64,000 nucleotides of DNA from Acidobacteria bacterium RIFCSPLOWO2_12_FULL_68_19 (GTDB lineage: Bacteria > Acidobacteriota > Vicinamibacteria > Vicinamibacterales > UBA2999), in NCBI GenBank assembly GCA_001767525.1, contig MELF01000026.1, positions 1 through 64,000 on the forward strand. The letters are read 5' to 3'. Each line of letters begins with the position of its first letter. The first letter of the stretch is position 1. Position numbers and translations under genes: made by a program. A model generated the notes under the pieces. The model ran no database searches. It was not told the DNA's origin and worked only from the letters and a program-made list of their open reading frames with translations. This document shows positions 8,906-17,524 of this stretch, piece after piece.

Positions 8906-8946
8906 GTCCCTTCGACGAGATCAGGACGTCCTGAGCGCCGAGGGAC
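8906..8946. terminator. Palindromic element between convergent genes
   Basis: Nested palindrome: outer arms GTCCCT...AGGGAC (8906-8911 and 8941-8946) and a perfect inner palindrome TCAGGACGTCCTGA (8921-8934), with TTCGACGAGA between. It lies between the stop codons of the binding-protein gene and the convergent TPR gene, where it can end both transcripts. There is no U-run, so it may instead be a repeated extragenic palindrome. Confidence 0.5.
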
Positions 8947-8959
8947 GCGGCGGAACGGC

Positions 8960-9706
8960 TCAACTGCCCAGTGCGGCGCGCGCTTCCGCCGTATACGGTG
9001 AGGCGGGGTGCTCGTCCACGAGCTGCGTGAACGTCTTCCGCGCTTCCTCGGCGTTGCCGGCCGCCTGGTACGCTTTCCCCAGCTCCATCAGGATCGCGTC
9101 TTTCGGCAGCGCTTCGTCCGTGCTCGACGCCAGCTCCTTCCATGTCGCGATCGCGGCCTCGTGCTTGCCCGCCCGCACCAGCGTGTCGGCCTTGCCGAGC
9201 CGAGCCATACGGCTGTACAGGCTGCCGTCGCCCGCACGGGCGACGACCTCGTCGAACGTCTTCACGGCTTCGTCGTGCCGCCCGAGCGCCGCCAGCGAGG
9301 AGGCGTAGTGATAGCGCGCCGTGACGCCCGCCTCGGAATCGGGATAGGCATCGGCCGCGGCCTTCAGCTTCGGCAGCGCCGCGTTCAGCTTGGCGGCCAC
9401 GGTCGGGAACGTTCCAGTGGCGCCAATCGTCGCGGCCGCGGGCACCTCGCCCGGCTCGGCCGCTGCCGCCGTCACCGGAACGACGCGCGCGTTGAAGGCG
9501 ACCATTGCCTCACCGAGCAGTTGTTCGGCGCGCGACTCGCTCTGTCGACGCCAGGCGATTGTGCCGCCCACGGCGCCGGCGACGACGATGACAGCGAGCA
9601 GGAGGCCGGTGACCGTACGCTTGGACTTGTCGAAGCGTTCCCTCGCCGTCGTCAGCATCTGGGCGAGCTCGTTTTCCTTCAATTGCCGTCGTTCTCTGGT
9701 CTTCAT
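8960..9706 (-). CDS. Membrane-anchored TPR protein (YfgM/YbgF-like)
   Basis: A 248-residue protein: a charged N-terminal segment (about residues 1-30), one transmembrane helix (TVTGLLLAVIVVAGAVGG), then an alanine-rich extracytoplasmic part with tetratricopeptide repeats. Visible TPR units are YHYASSLAALGRHDEAVKTF, GKADTLVRAGKHEAAIATW and LGKAYQAAGNAEEARKTF. This layout resembles YfgM, the SecYEG ancillary chaperone, or YbgF-type proteins, but TPR proteins diverge quickly and I do not assign a function. It has its own upstream region carrying degraded TTGGGC repeats (9726-9775). Confidence 0.75.
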   Translation of the reverse strand: MKTRERRQLKENELAQMLTTARERFDKSKRTVTGLLLAVIVVAGAVGGTIAWRRQSESRAEQLLGEAMVAFNARVVPVTAAAAEPGEVPAAATIGATGTFPTVAAKLNAALPKLKAAADAYPDSEAGVTARYHYASSLAALGRHDEAVKTFDEVVARAGDGSLYSRMARLGKADTLVRAGKHEAAIATWKELASSTDEALPKDAILMELGKAYQAAGNAEEARKTFTQLVDEHPASPYTAEARAALGS

Positions 9707-9825
9707 AGGCTCTCGGCTTCACGTCTTGGGCGTTGGGCTTCAGGCCTCGGGATTTGGGCTCTGGCTGGGTTCTGGTTCGAACCTCGGCCAAGAGACCACC
9801 GCCCACGGCCATCCGCGTCAGTGCG

Positions 9826-9902
9826 ATGGCGTCCCCGGGCAGAATTGAACTGCCGGCCTCGCGCTTAGGAGGCGCGCGCTCTATCCATCTGAGCTACGGG
9901 GA
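9826..9902 (-). tRNA. tRNA-Arg (anticodon CCU)
   Basis: The minus strand folds as a full cloverleaf. The acceptor arm is GTCCCCG/CGGGGAC, the D stem GCTC/GAGC, and the anticodon stem CGCGC/GCGCG around the loop CTCCTAA, which gives anticodon CCU reading AGG. The T arm is GGCAG-TTCAATT-CTGCC. The discriminator is G and the CCA end is encoded (9826-9828). No other RNA gene is adjacent. Confidence 0.95.
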
Positions 9903-10076
9903 CGTATTGTCGCTAAACACTCAGTTTACCTATGTTGCACCGCGCTCTGCCGGCGCACTCCGGTCGCGCGAATCGCAAGGCGCCCGCGACCGGTGCCCCC
10001 TTCCTGCGCGGCGAGCGATGGGTCGATCCCAGGGGGCGACTGGTCCGCGCTCTGGTGACTCGCGGGGTCGCCTATT

Positions 10077-10589
10077 TCAGTACTTCAGCACCGAATAGAC
10101 GTTCTCGCCGGGGAGCCTCGACTTGCCCCCGAGCGCCAGCAGCTCGATGAGGAACGCCAGACCGCGCAGCTCGCCGCCGAGCTTCTTCACGAGCTGAGCG
10201 GTTGCCGCCGCCGTCCCCCCGGTCGCCAGCACGTCGTCGACGATGAGCACGCGCTGGCCGCGCTCCACGGCGTCGGCGTGGATTTCGAGCGCGTCGGTGC
10301 CGTACTCCAGGTCGTAGGTCTCTTTGACGGCCCGCGCGGGCAGCTTCCCGGGCTTGCGGACCGGGATGAAGCCGGCGCCGAGGCGCTCGGCCACGGCGGC
10401 GCCGAGGATGAACCCGCGGCTCTCGATGCCGACGACCACTTCGATGCGCGCCTCCGCGAACGGCGTCGAGAGCCGCTCGATGGTCGTCTTGAGTCCCTGC
10501 GGGTGCCGCAGCAGCGTCGTGATGTCGTAGAAGAGGATGCCCGGCTTGGGGAAGTCCGGCACGTGACGGATGTGTTGTTTGAGGTCCAT
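10077..10589 (-). CDS. apt: Adenine phosphoribosyltransferase
   Basis: A 170-residue purine-salvage enzyme: adenine + PRPP to AMP. The type I phosphoribosyltransferase signature VLIVDDVLATGGTA (about residues 114-127) is intact, as are the N-terminal FPKPGILFYDITTLL and ESRGFILG of bacterial Apt. Length is normal. It starts 3 nt after the acyP stop on the same strand, so the two are cotranscribed from the acyP promoter at 10879-10884. Confidence 0.95.
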   Translation of the reverse strand: MDLKQHIRHVPDFPKPGILFYDITTLLRHPQGLKTTIERLSTPFAEARIEVVVGIESRGFILGAAVAERLGAGFIPVRKPGKLPARAVKETYDLEYGTDALEIHADAVERGQRVLIVDDVLATGGTAAATAQLVKKLGGELRGLAFLIELLALGGKSRLPGENVYSVLKY

Positions 10590-10592
10590 GTC

Positions 10593-10865
10593 CTATCGAA
10601 TCGTGAAATCCAGATACCCGCCGCCCGGCTCCTCGGTCTCGACGTCCACCGCCTCGACACGCGCCCCGCGCGGCCCCTGACCGAGCGCCCGCTCCACGCG
10701 CGTGACCGCCTCGGCCTCGCCCTCCACGTACGCCTCGACCCGGCCATCCGGCAGGTTGCGCACCCAGCCGGTGACACCTTCCCGGGCGGCGACCTCCCCG
10801 GTGAAGTACCGGAAGCCGACGCCCTGGACGCGTCCACTGATCAAGAGGCGCCGGGCGACGCGCAT
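10593..10865 (-). CDS. acyP: Acylphosphatase
   Basis: A 90-residue protein with the acylphosphatase active-site loop [12 protein letters not shown] near the N-terminus (the Arg binds phosphate) and [13 protein letters not shown] with the catalytic Asn. It hydrolyses carboxyl-phosphate bonds of small acyl phosphates. Length is the family norm. ATG at 10865 is chosen; the longer frame to 11033 runs antisense into kup. It leads a two-gene unit with apt. Confidence 0.93.
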   Translation of the reverse strand: MRVARRLLISGRVQGVGFRYFTGEVAAREGVTGWVRNLPDGRVEAYVEGEAEAVTRVERALGQGPRGARVEAVDVETEEPGGGYLDFTIR

Positions 10866-10878
10866 CGGGTGACTCGTG

Positions 10879-10886
10879 ATTATACT
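10879..10886. promoter_or_regulatory. Shared back-to-back -10 box for acyP and kup
   Basis: The eight bases ATTATACT carry TATACT on the plus strand (10881-10886), 8 nt before the kup GTG. They also carry a perfect TATAAT on the minus strand (10879-10884), 13 nt before the acyP ATG. No clear -35 is visible for either. The kup transcript would start at or within 1-2 nt of its start codon. Confidence 0.6.
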
Positions 10887-10894
10887 GAGGCTCC

Positions 10895-12793
10895 GTGTCC
10901 CGTACCCACACAGGCCGCAGCGGGATCCTTCCGCTGACGGTGACCGCGCTCGGGGTCGTCTACGGCGACATCGGCACGAGCCCGCTCTACGCGATTCGCG
11001 AATGCTTCTTCGGCACCCATCCGGTGCCGCCAACGCCTGAGAACGTGCTCGGCGTCCTGTCGCTCATCATCTACGCGCTCGTCCTGGTCATCTCGGTGAA
11101 GTACGTCGGCATCGTGATGCGCGCCGACAACCAGGGCGAGGGCGGCATTCTCGCCTTGACCTCGCTCATCCCTGGCCGTGACGGCGGCCCCGGCGCCATC
11201 TCGCGCCTCGCCGTGGGCCGGCCGGTGCTCGTCGCGCTCGGCATCTTCGGCACCGCACTGCTCTACGGCGACGGCATGATTACGCCGGCGATTTCGGTCC
11301 TTGGCGCCGTGGAAGGACTCGGCGTCATCACGCCGCTCTTCAATCCGTACGTCGTGCCCGTGACGGTGGTGATTCTCCTGGCGCTCTTCATCATCCAGCA
11401 GTTCGGCACGCATCGGGTCGGCGGGCTCTTCGGCCCTATTGTGATCATCTGGTTCCTTGTCATCGGCGGTCTGGGCGTGCTGTGGATCCTCCGCGCGCCG
11501 GCGGTTCTCGGCGCGTTCGATCCGCGGCACGCGCTGCGCTTCTTCCTGGAGAACGGTGTTCCCGGGTTCGCCGTGCTCGGAGCGGTCTTCCTCGTCGTCA
11601 CCGGCGGAGAGGCGCTCTATGCGGATATGGGGCACTTCGGGAAGTACCCCATCCGGCTTGCGTGGTTCGGACTCGTCCTGCCCGCCCTCGTGCTGAACTA
11701 TCTCGGTCAGGGCGCGCTGCTGCTGCTGCGACCCGCCTCGTCACAACCGTTCTTCATGCTGGCGCCTACCTGGGCGCTCGTACCGCTGGTTGGCCTGGCC
11801 ACCGCGGCCGCGATCATCGCCTCGCAGGCGCTCATCTCCGGCTCCTTCTCCGTCACGCGCCAGGCCATACAGCTCGGCCTGGCGCCGCGGCTCGACGTCG
11901 CGCACACATCGGCGAGCGCGATGGGACAGATCTACGTCCCGCAGGTCAACTGGGCTCTCATGGCTGCCACGGTGTCGATCGTCATCGGATTCGGCTCCTC
12001 GGGCGCCGTTGCCGCGGCCTACGGCATTGCCGTCACGATGACGATGGTCATCGATGAGCTCCTGCTGTTCGTGGTCGCCACGGAGCGCTGGCGCTGGCCG
12101 CTGGCGGGTGTCGCCGCCGTGACCGGAACCTTCCTGACCGTCGATCTCGCCTTCTTCGGCGCCAACGTCTTGAAGGTGATGCAGGGCGGCTGGGTCACCC
12201 TTGTCGTCGCTACTCTGATCTTCACCCTGATGACGACGTGGCGGACGGGGCGCCGGCTCCTGGGGGAGCGACTCACTGCGCGGGCGCTGCCGCTCGAGGA
12301 GTTCATGAAGACGGTGGAAGCCGAGCCGCCGCAGCGTGTGCCGGGCACGGCGGTCTTCATGACGGCCCAGCCTCGCGGGACCCCGCCGGCGCTCGTCCAC
12401 AACGTTCGCTACAACAAGGTGCTCCACGAGCACGTGGTCGTGCTGATGGTGACGACGGCGCAGGTTCCGCACGTGCCGCCAGCCGAGCGCGTTGCCCTCG
12501 CCGAGCCTCTCGGCAACGGCATCTTCAACGTGCGGCTGCAGTTCGGGTTCATGGACGATCCGGACGTCCCCGAGGCGCTGCTGCTGGCGCGCGAGAAGGG
12601 CGTGGCGCTCGACCCGGTCGACCTCACGTACTTCCTGGGCCGGGAAACGATCCTCGTCACTCGCAAGGAAGGGATGGCGCTCTGGCGGGAGCGGCTGTTC
12701 GTGTTGATGGCGCGCAACGCAGTCCGCGCCACCGCGTTCTTCCGGCTACCGCCCGAGCGCGTCGTCGAGCTCGGCGTGCAGGTGGAGATGTAG
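10895..12793 (+). CDS. kup: Kup-type potassium uptake protein
   Basis: A 632-residue KUP/HAK/KT transporter, a proton-coupled K+ importer. The family signature [14 protein letters not shown] is near residue 20, followed by about twelve hydrophobic segments (residues 20 to about 450; [14 protein letters not shown] is the next diagnostic motif). A soluble C-terminal domain begins near [15 protein letters not shown]. The start is GTG at 10895 with no ribosome site and TATACT 8 nt upstream, so it is probably leaderless. Full length. Confidence 0.95.
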   Translation: MSRTHTGRSGILPLTVTALGVVYGDIGTSPLYAIRECFFGTHPVPPTPENVLGVLSLIIYALVLVISVKYVGIVMRADNQGEGGILALTSLIPGRDGGPGAISRLAVGRPVLVALGIFGTALLYGDGMITPAISVLGAVEGLGVITPLFNPYVVPVTVVILLALFIIQQFGTHRVGGLFGPIVIIWFLVIGGLGVLWILRAPAVLGAFDPRHALRFFLENGVPGFAVLGAVFLVVTGGEALYADMGHFGKYPIRLAWFGLVLPALVLNYLGQGALLLLRPASSQPFFMLAPTWALVPLVGLATAAAIIASQALISGSFSVTRQAIQLGLAPRLDVAHTSASAMGQIYVPQVNWALMAATVSIVIGFGSSGAVAAAYGIAVTMTMVIDELLLFVVATERWRWPLAGVAAVTGTFLTVDLAFFGANVLKVMQGGWVTLVVATLIFTLMTTWRTGRRLLGERLTARALPLEEFMKTVEAEPPQRVPGTAVFMTAQPRGTPPALVHNVRYNKVLHEHVVVLMVTTAQVPHVPPAERVALAEPLGNGIFNVRLQFGFMDDPDVPEALLLAREKGVALDPVDLTYFLGRETILVTRKEGMALWRERLFVLMARNAVRATAFFRLPPERVVELGVQVEM

Positions 12794-12820
12794 CGCGATC
12801 GCTCCGACTCGGTCCTGGGG

Positions 12821-12826
12821 CATAAT
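12821..12826 (+). promoter_or_regulatory. Candidate -10 box CATAAT
   Basis: CATAAT lies 8 nt before the bacilliredoxin ATG, in the 41-nt gap after kup. If used, the transcript begins at or just before the start codon. No convincing -35 is seen. Confidence 0.4.
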
Positions 12827-12834
12827 CGGGAGCC

Positions 12835-13269
12835 ATGCCGTATCCAGAGCCGTTCATCGCGCCGATGCGCGCCGAACTCACCCGCCTGGGCATAGAGGAA
12901 CTCCGTACGCCGGCCGCGGTCGACGCCGCCGTCCGCGACACGGGCGGAACGCTGCTGATTGTGGTGAACTCGGTCTGCGGATGCGCCGCCGGCAAGGCCC
13001 GTCCGGGACTGGTGCTCGCGCTGGCGCACGCGGTGCGGCCCACCCGGATCGCCACCGTGTTCGCGGGCGCCGACCTCGACGCCACCGGCCGCGCACGCCG
13101 TTATTTCGAAGGCTACCCGCCCTCGTCGCCCTCCATGGGGCTGCTGCGGGATGGGCGGCTCCTCTGGATGCTCGAACGGCGGGACATCGAAAACCGCGGC
13201 CCAGAGGAGATTGCGGCGCTGCTCACGGCCGCTTTCGACGCCCACTGTGGGCCGGCCCCGGCATCCTAG
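12835..13269 (+). CDS. BrxA/BrxB-type bacilliredoxin
   Basis: A 144-residue thioredoxin-fold protein of the YphP/YqiW (DUF1094) family. The diagnostic CGC motif is in VVNSVCGCAAGKARP (C48, C50), followed by ATVFAGADLDATGRARRYF and PPSSPSMGLLRDG. In Firmicutes these proteins remove bacillithiol from mixed disulfides on proteins. Whether this organism makes bacillithiol cannot be told from the window, so a general thiol-disulfide role is safer. Confidence 0.88.
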   Translation: MPYPEPFIAPMRAELTRLGIEELRTPAAVDAAVRDTGGTLLIVVNSVCGCAAGKARPGLVLALAHAVRPTRIATVFAGADLDATGRARRYFEGYPPSSPSMGLLRDGRLLWMLERRDIENRGPEEIAALLTAAFDAHCGPAPAS

Positions 13270-13292
13270 CGCCTGGGGCCGCACCTTATCGT

Positions 13293-13754
13293 CTACGGGA
13301 GCCGGAAGAGCGGCCGAGCCGCGGGCATGCCGGGCCAGGGGATCGAGAGCAGAACCGCCAGGAGCGCCATCCCGAAGAAGAGCGCCGTCGTGCGATGCCG
13401 CTGTGCCCCGTCGACGCGCCGCATCCGGAACCGGCCGACGTGCCCGAGCACCACGGCCGCCAGCATGCCGAAGATGTGCTCGACCGCCCAGAACCGCAGC
13501 GCCGCGTTGACCATCGCCGCGCCGAAGTCCGCGAACACGATCCGCGTCACCGGACTGAGCGCCAGATAGAGCGCCAGGCCGAGCAGCAGTTGCGCGTCGA
13601 GCGTGATCACGAGCCAGAGACCCGCCCGGTCGTCGGCCGACGTCCACTCGCGGTTGTGCTTCGCGCCGCCGACCGCACGGCCGACGACGAGCGCGCCCAG
13701 GACCAGCACGACCCACCTGAACAGCGAGTGGAGCACCAGTGTCAGCAGATACAT
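13293..13754 (-). CDS. Four-helix membrane protein of unknown function
   Basis: A 153-residue protein with four hydrophobic helices (about residues 8-26, 46-66, 84-103 and 124-143). Histidines lie in or beside the membrane segments (LHSLFRW, VEHIFGML, LGHVGRF), which recalls small b-type cytochromes, but haem binding is only a possibility. The 5' flank carries a degenerate GACGGAGACGGAGA tract. Its gene is convergent with the bacilliredoxin gene. Not recognised as a named family. Confidence 0.65.
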   Translation of the reverse strand: MYLLTLVLHSLFRWVVLVLGALVVGRAVGGAKHNREWTSADDRAGLWLVITLDAQLLLGLALYLALSPVTRIVFADFGAAMVNAALRFWAVEHIFGMLAAVVLGHVGRFRMRRVDGAQRHRTTALFFGMALLAVLLSIPWPGMPAARPLFRLP

Positions 13755-13866
13755 GTCACAATCTCTCCGTCTCCGTCGCCGTCGCCCGCGTCGCCCCGGC
13801 CACTCCGTTCACGCGACAGACGGGTCGCTCGTTGGAGGACTGAAACTTCCCCGCGGCGGGATCGGG

Positions 13867-14409
13867 CTAGCGAATGAAGGTGAACTTGGCCTGACCGGAC
13901 GTGCCACTGCCCCATGGCCAGAGGAACGCGCCGTTGCTCGGACGGGCGGTCGCGCTGATACGAACGTAGTACTCGCGGTTCGGTTCGAGGATCGACGTCC
14001 GGAACAGCGGCAGGCGCTGGAAGCTCGTCATCAGCTGCCGGACGCTTGCTTCGCTGTCGGTGACCTGCGCCGCCTGGACCTTCCCATCGAGCATCCGGAC
14101 GACGGAGTGCAGACGGGTCAGGTTGTCGTACTCGACGCTATTGGTCACGACGGTCGTGGCGATCGTGCGGTCGACCCACACCGGCACCTCGAGTCGCAGG
14201 TCGACCGTGTAGGTGAAGGTCGTCTTGAGTCCGCTCCGGATGGCGGCACGGACTTCGTCGGTGAACCCGTCCGCCAGCTCGAAGGTGACGAGCACGAGAT
14301 CGTCGCGCACCAGCGGAACGATTCGAAGGCCTTCGGCAGCAATTGCCACTCCGGTCGCTGCGACCAGCAGCAACGCGCAAATCAGCCCCGTTTTCCTCGT
14401 CTTTTGCAC
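13867..14409 (-). CDS. DUF4390 domain exported protein
   Basis: A 180-residue protein with a clear signal peptide (CALLLVAATGVAIAAEG). It then shows the DUF4390 pattern: LVTFELADGFTDEVRAAIRSG, TFTYTVDLR, an acidic-aromatic middle, and LPLFRTSILEPNREYYVRI. DUF4390 proteins are periplasmic and usually sit near two-component or envelope genes; their role is unknown. It faces away from the serine-hydrolase gene with an 81-bp gap. Confidence 0.8.
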   Translation of the reverse strand: MQKTRKTGLICALLLVAATGVAIAAEGLRIVPLVRDDLVLVTFELADGFTDEVRAAIRSGLKTTFTYTVDLRLEVPVWVDRTIATTVVTNSVEYDNLTRLHSVVRMLDGKVQAAQVTDSEASVRQLMTSFQRLPLFRTSILEPNREYYVRISATARPSNGAFLWPWGSGTSGQAKFTFIR

Positions 14410-14490
14410 AGAGCCCCCCTGGATCGCTTACGAGGACACCCGCACTGTAGCACAGGTCAACCCCTGCCGATGTAAGATTCTGGGGTTCCC

Positions 14491-15546
14491 GTGCGCGGAT
14501 TGAAGATCCCGTTCGTTGCGCTGGTTGCGTTGCTTGTGCTCGGATCGCACATGCACGCCCAGCGGCCGCCGACTTTGTCGGAGCAGAGTCTGCCGATCGC
14601 CCTCTTCGAGCGTTTCCTCGAGTCGGCTCGGCAGCAGGCGGGCATTCCGGGCCTCTCGGTTGCGCTCCTCCAGAACGACCGCATCGTCTGGGACCGCGGC
14701 TTCGGCCACCAGGATCTCGAGGGGCTCGTGTCCGCGACGGCGGACACGCCGTATCCACTCCTCGACCTCTCGCAGACACTGGCCGCCACCGTCCTCCTGC
14801 AGCAGTGTCTCGACTTCCGCTACCTCGAGCTGACGGATCGGGTGCGCCGCTGGCATCCGCAGTTCTCCGAGGAAGGCACCACCATCGCCCAACTGCTCTC
14901 GCACTCCGGACCGGACGGGTTCCGGTACGACTCCGGCCGTTATGCCAGTGTGACGAACGTCATCGAGCAGTGCGCGGGCGCGCCGTATTCCGTGCTCCTG
15001 GCGCGGGAAGTGACCGACCGCCTCGGCATGGTTGACTCGGTGCCGGGGCACGACCTGGGCGACAGCTCGGCGTCCAACCGCCGGCACTTCTCGTCGAGCG
15101 TGCTCGACCGGTACGGCGCAGTGCTCAGGCGCGTGGCGGTCCCCTACCGGGTCGACAGCCGCGGACGCCCGTCACGATCCGACTACTCACGGCCTTCGCT
15201 CACCGCGTCCACCGGCGTGGTGGCCACCGTTCGCGACCTCGCGCGCTTCGACGCCGGGATTGGCGCACTCCTGGAATCGAGTACGCGGGACCGGGCGTGG
15301 CAAGGCGGGTCGGGACCGATGGGGCTCGGCTGGTTCGTCCAGCCGTACAACGGCGAGCGGATCGTCTGGCATTTCGGACTGGCGCGCGACGCCTACTCGG
15401 CGCTCTACATCAGCGTGCCGGGCCGGAACCTCACCGTCATCATGCTGGCGAACAGCGATGGCCTCGCGGCCCCGTACAAGCTGTCGGAAGGGAATCTGAC
15501 CTCTTCCGTGTTCGCTCAACTCTTCCTGCAGTTGTTTGTCTCGTAG
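14491..15546 (+). CDS. Beta-lactamase-fold (class C / serine hydrolase) protein, probably inactive
   Basis: A 351-residue exported protein (signal peptide about residues 1-23) with the overall class C beta-lactamase layout: AGIPGLSVALLQND, the DRGFGHQDLEG strand, an active-site helix, a lid region and a late WHFG in place of the HxG motif. The usual SxxK site should fall in LLDLSQTLAAT. Aligned without gaps, the catalytic Ser and Lys become D92 and Q95, and no Lys is nearby. The YxN motif reads Y146-D-S148. A catalytic role is therefore unlikely; a binding or scaffold role is possible. The start is GTG with TAAGAT 12 nt upstream. Confidence 0.8.
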   Translation: MRGLKIPFVALVALLVLGSHMHAQRPPTLSEQSLPIALFERFLESARQQAGIPGLSVALLQNDRIVWDRGFGHQDLEGLVSATADTPYPLLDLSQTLAATVLLQQCLDFRYLELTDRVRRWHPQFSEEGTTIAQLLSHSGPDGFRYDSGRYASVTNVIEQCAGAPYSVLLAREVTDRLGMVDSVPGHDLGDSSASNRRHFSSSVLDRYGAVLRRVAVPYRVDSRGRPSRSDYSRPSLTASTGVVATVRDLARFDAGIGALLESSTRDRAWQGGSGPMGLGWFVQPYNGERIVWHFGLARDAYSALYISVPGRNLTVIMLANSDGLAAPYKLSEGNLTSSVFAQLFLQLFVS

Positions 15547-16141
15547 CCGTCCCGCGGCCTGCGCGCTCGCCGCGGCGCTCGTCGTCGCGGCGCACCCGTC
15601 CGCGGCGGCGGCCGACTGGCTGATCACGCCGTTCATCGGCAGCTCGTTCGCCCCGGAAACGACGCTCCTGGTCTTCGAGGAAGGCGCCGGCCGCAGGCTG
15701 ACGCTCGGCGCATCGGTGGCGCTCTTGAGCGACGGGTTCCTGGGCCTCGAAGCCGATTTCGGGCATACCCCGGGGTTCTTCGAAGGAAACGATCCGCAGG
15801 GCCTCGTGTTGAGCAGTCGTGTCACGACGCTCACGGGTAACGTGATCCTGGCCGTGCCGCTCTCGATTACCCGCGAATCGCTGCGGCCGTACGTCGTCGG
15901 CGGCGTCGGTCTGCTGCAAGCACGGAGCAAGCATGCGGCCGGCCTTTTTCCGGTCGGCGAGAATCTGCTCGGCGTCAACATCGGCGCCGGCGCGATTGGA
16001 ATGATGACCTTTCGGACGGGACTTCGCTTCGACCTTCGCTATATCAAGGCCGCCAGCGGCGCCGACGCTCCCCTGGCCCGCCCCGGCCTTTCGCGCCTGA
16101 GCCTCTGGCGCGCCACGGCCGGCGTCGTCCTCCGGTACTGA
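15536..16141 (+). CDS. Small outer-membrane beta-barrel protein
   Basis: A 201-residue protein with a signal peptide (LAAALVVAAHPSAAAAD) and alternating hydrophobic strands (LITPFIGSSF, LTLGASVALL, GLEADFGHTPGFF, GNVILAVPLS, LRPYVVGGVGLL, TGLRFDLRYIKA). It ends in an aromatic residue (VVLRY), as outer-membrane barrels do. It resembles OmpW/OmpA-type eight-stranded barrels. The best start is TTG at 15536, overlapping the upstream gene by 11 nt, so the two are likely coupled. Confidence 0.75.
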   Translation: MSRSRPAACALAAALVVAAHPSAAAADWLITPFIGSSFAPETTLLVFEEGAGRRLTLGASVALLSDGFLGLEADFGHTPGFFEGNDPQGLVLSSRVTTLTGNVILAVPLSITRESLRPYVVGGVGLLQARSKHAAGLFPVGENLLGVNIGAGAIGMMTFRTGLRFDLRYIKAASGADAPLARPGLSRLSLWRATAGVVLRY

Positions 16142-16233
16142 GCGAGGTCCCAGGCGCCAAGCCTCGGACCCAACGGGGACGCCGCGGGCTGATCCTTCCG
16201 CTGTGCCCGGGCATGACCGCCCGACCATCCACT

Positions 16234-16254
16234 CATGAGTTTCGAGAACTCGTG
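16234..16254. terminator. Possible bidirectional hairpin
   Basis: CATGAGTT (16234-16241) pairs with AACTCGTG (16247-16254) around a 5-nt loop, with one wobble. It lies between the convergent barrel-protein and TolC genes. No U-run follows, so it is only a candidate terminator. Confidence 0.35.
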
Positions 16255-16261
16255 GCTACAT

Positions 16262-17524
16262 CTACTGGGGGAACTGGCCTGTCGCGACGAGCAGTTCGAG
16301 GCGCGCGCGCCGGACCGCGTCCTCCGCGATGGCCGCCGCCGTTTCCGCGTCGCGCGCCCGGCGCTGAGCGTCGATCACCTCGATGTTCGTCGTCGCGCCT
16401 TCGCGAAACGCGATGTCGGCGATGCCGACGACCTCATTGGCCTGCTCGGCCGCGCGGCGCGCATGAGCCAGTGCACGCTCGGTGGCGGCGACCGCTTCCC
16501 GGGCGGTCCGAATGTCGGCGCGCGCCTGTCGCTCCGCATTGGTGCGTTCGGCCCGGACGAGGCCGACCAGGGCCTGCCGCTCGCGCGTCTGCCCGCGCCG
16601 CAGCCCTGAATCGAGGAGGGGGACCGTGAAGAGCACGGAGGCGCGCCAGGAGCGGGCATTGGCAAACAGTCCCGACGGCGCCAGCACCTCCGGAGTGAAC
16701 AACGCCGTGACCGACGGCAGATGGTCCTTCCACGCGTCGCTCGCCCGGCGCACGGCGGCCGACTCCCGTGCCAGGAACATCCGGACGTCTTCCCGTCCCG
16801 CGACGAGCTCGGGTTCAGTCGCCCCGGGCGGCGGCAGGCCGAACACGGGGTCCGCAGCCGCATCGACAGGACCGTCGCCCCCCGTCATGACGCCGAGCGC
16901 CTCCTGCGCACGGCGCATGCCAAGCCGCGCCTCCTCCACCCGCGCCTCGTTGGAGGACACCTCCTGCTCCGCCCGGACGGCGTTCAGACGGCTGCCCAGG
17001 CCTCCCTGGAGGCGCTGGTTCGCGTAGTCGTAGTGCGCCCGAGCGTTGTCGCGAGCGCGCTCGTTCAGCTCGAGCACCCGGCGTTCGGTCATGACAGCGA
17101 GGTACGCCTGGGCGGCGGCGACCGCGACCTGCCGACGTGCCTCGTCGAGGCCACGCTGGGACACCAGCAGCTGGTCCGCCGCCTGATTCCTCTCCGCCCA
17201 GCGCACCGGCACGAGGAGCGGTAGGGCGACACCGGCCGTGGTCACTGTCTGCGTGCGCGGGAAGATTGCGCTGCCGCCGAAGCGGGTCACCGGATCGATC
17301 ACGTTGGTCGCCAACGACGCGTCGATCGTGGGGAGCGCGCGGGCACGGACCTGCTGGACGACGGCATCGGCGCGAATGATGTCGGCTGCCGCCCGCTCGA
17401 CGGTTGGATGGTTCACAATCGCCCGTCGCACCGCCTCCTCGAACGTGACACGTTCGATCGCCTGAGCCGCGGCCAGATTCGGACACGCGGCGGCCAGGCC
17501 GAGGACGAGCAGGCCTCTACGCAT
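16262..17524 (-). CDS. TolC-family outer-membrane efflux protein
   Basis: A 420-residue outer-membrane factor with a signal peptide ([18 protein letters not shown]) and the two long coiled-coil repeats of TolC proteins. They are visible as alanine/arginine-rich heptads around residues 110-200 and 310-400, with [24 protein letters not shown] in the first and [14 protein letters not shown] in the second. It is the third gene of an RND export operon and starts 8 nt inside the pump gene. ATG at 17524 is used; the frame to 17677 runs inside the pump gene. Confidence 0.9.
   Translation of the reverse strand: MRRGLLVLGLAAACPNLAAAQAIERVTFEEAVRRAIVNHPTVERAAADIIRADAVVQQVRARALPTIDASLATNVIDPVTRFGGSAIFPRTQTVTTAGVALPLLVPVRWAERNQAADQLLVSQRGLDEARRQVAVAAAQAYLAVMTERRVLELNERARDNARAHYDYANQRLQGGLGSRLNAVRAEQEVSSNEARVEEARLGMRRAQEALGVMTGGDGPVDAAADPVFGLPPPGATEPELVAGREDVRMFLARESAAVRRASDAWKDHLPSVTALFTPEVLAPSGLFANARSWRASVLFTVPLLDSGLRRGQTRERQALVGLVRAERTNAERQARADIRTAREAVAATERALAHARRAAEQANEVVGIADIAFREGATTNIEVIDAQRRARDAETAAAIAEDAVRRARLELLVATGQFPQ

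Noticed and set aside
9826-9902. tRNA-Arg as an integration site for a genomic island
   Set aside because: No integrase, no direct repeat of the tRNA 3' end and no mobile genes are seen nearby.
13755-13800. The GTCTCCGTCGCCGTCGCCC run as a coding repeat or minisatellite
   Set aside because: It is short and degenerate with no exact unit; recorded only as a degenerate tract upstream of the four-helix membrane protein.
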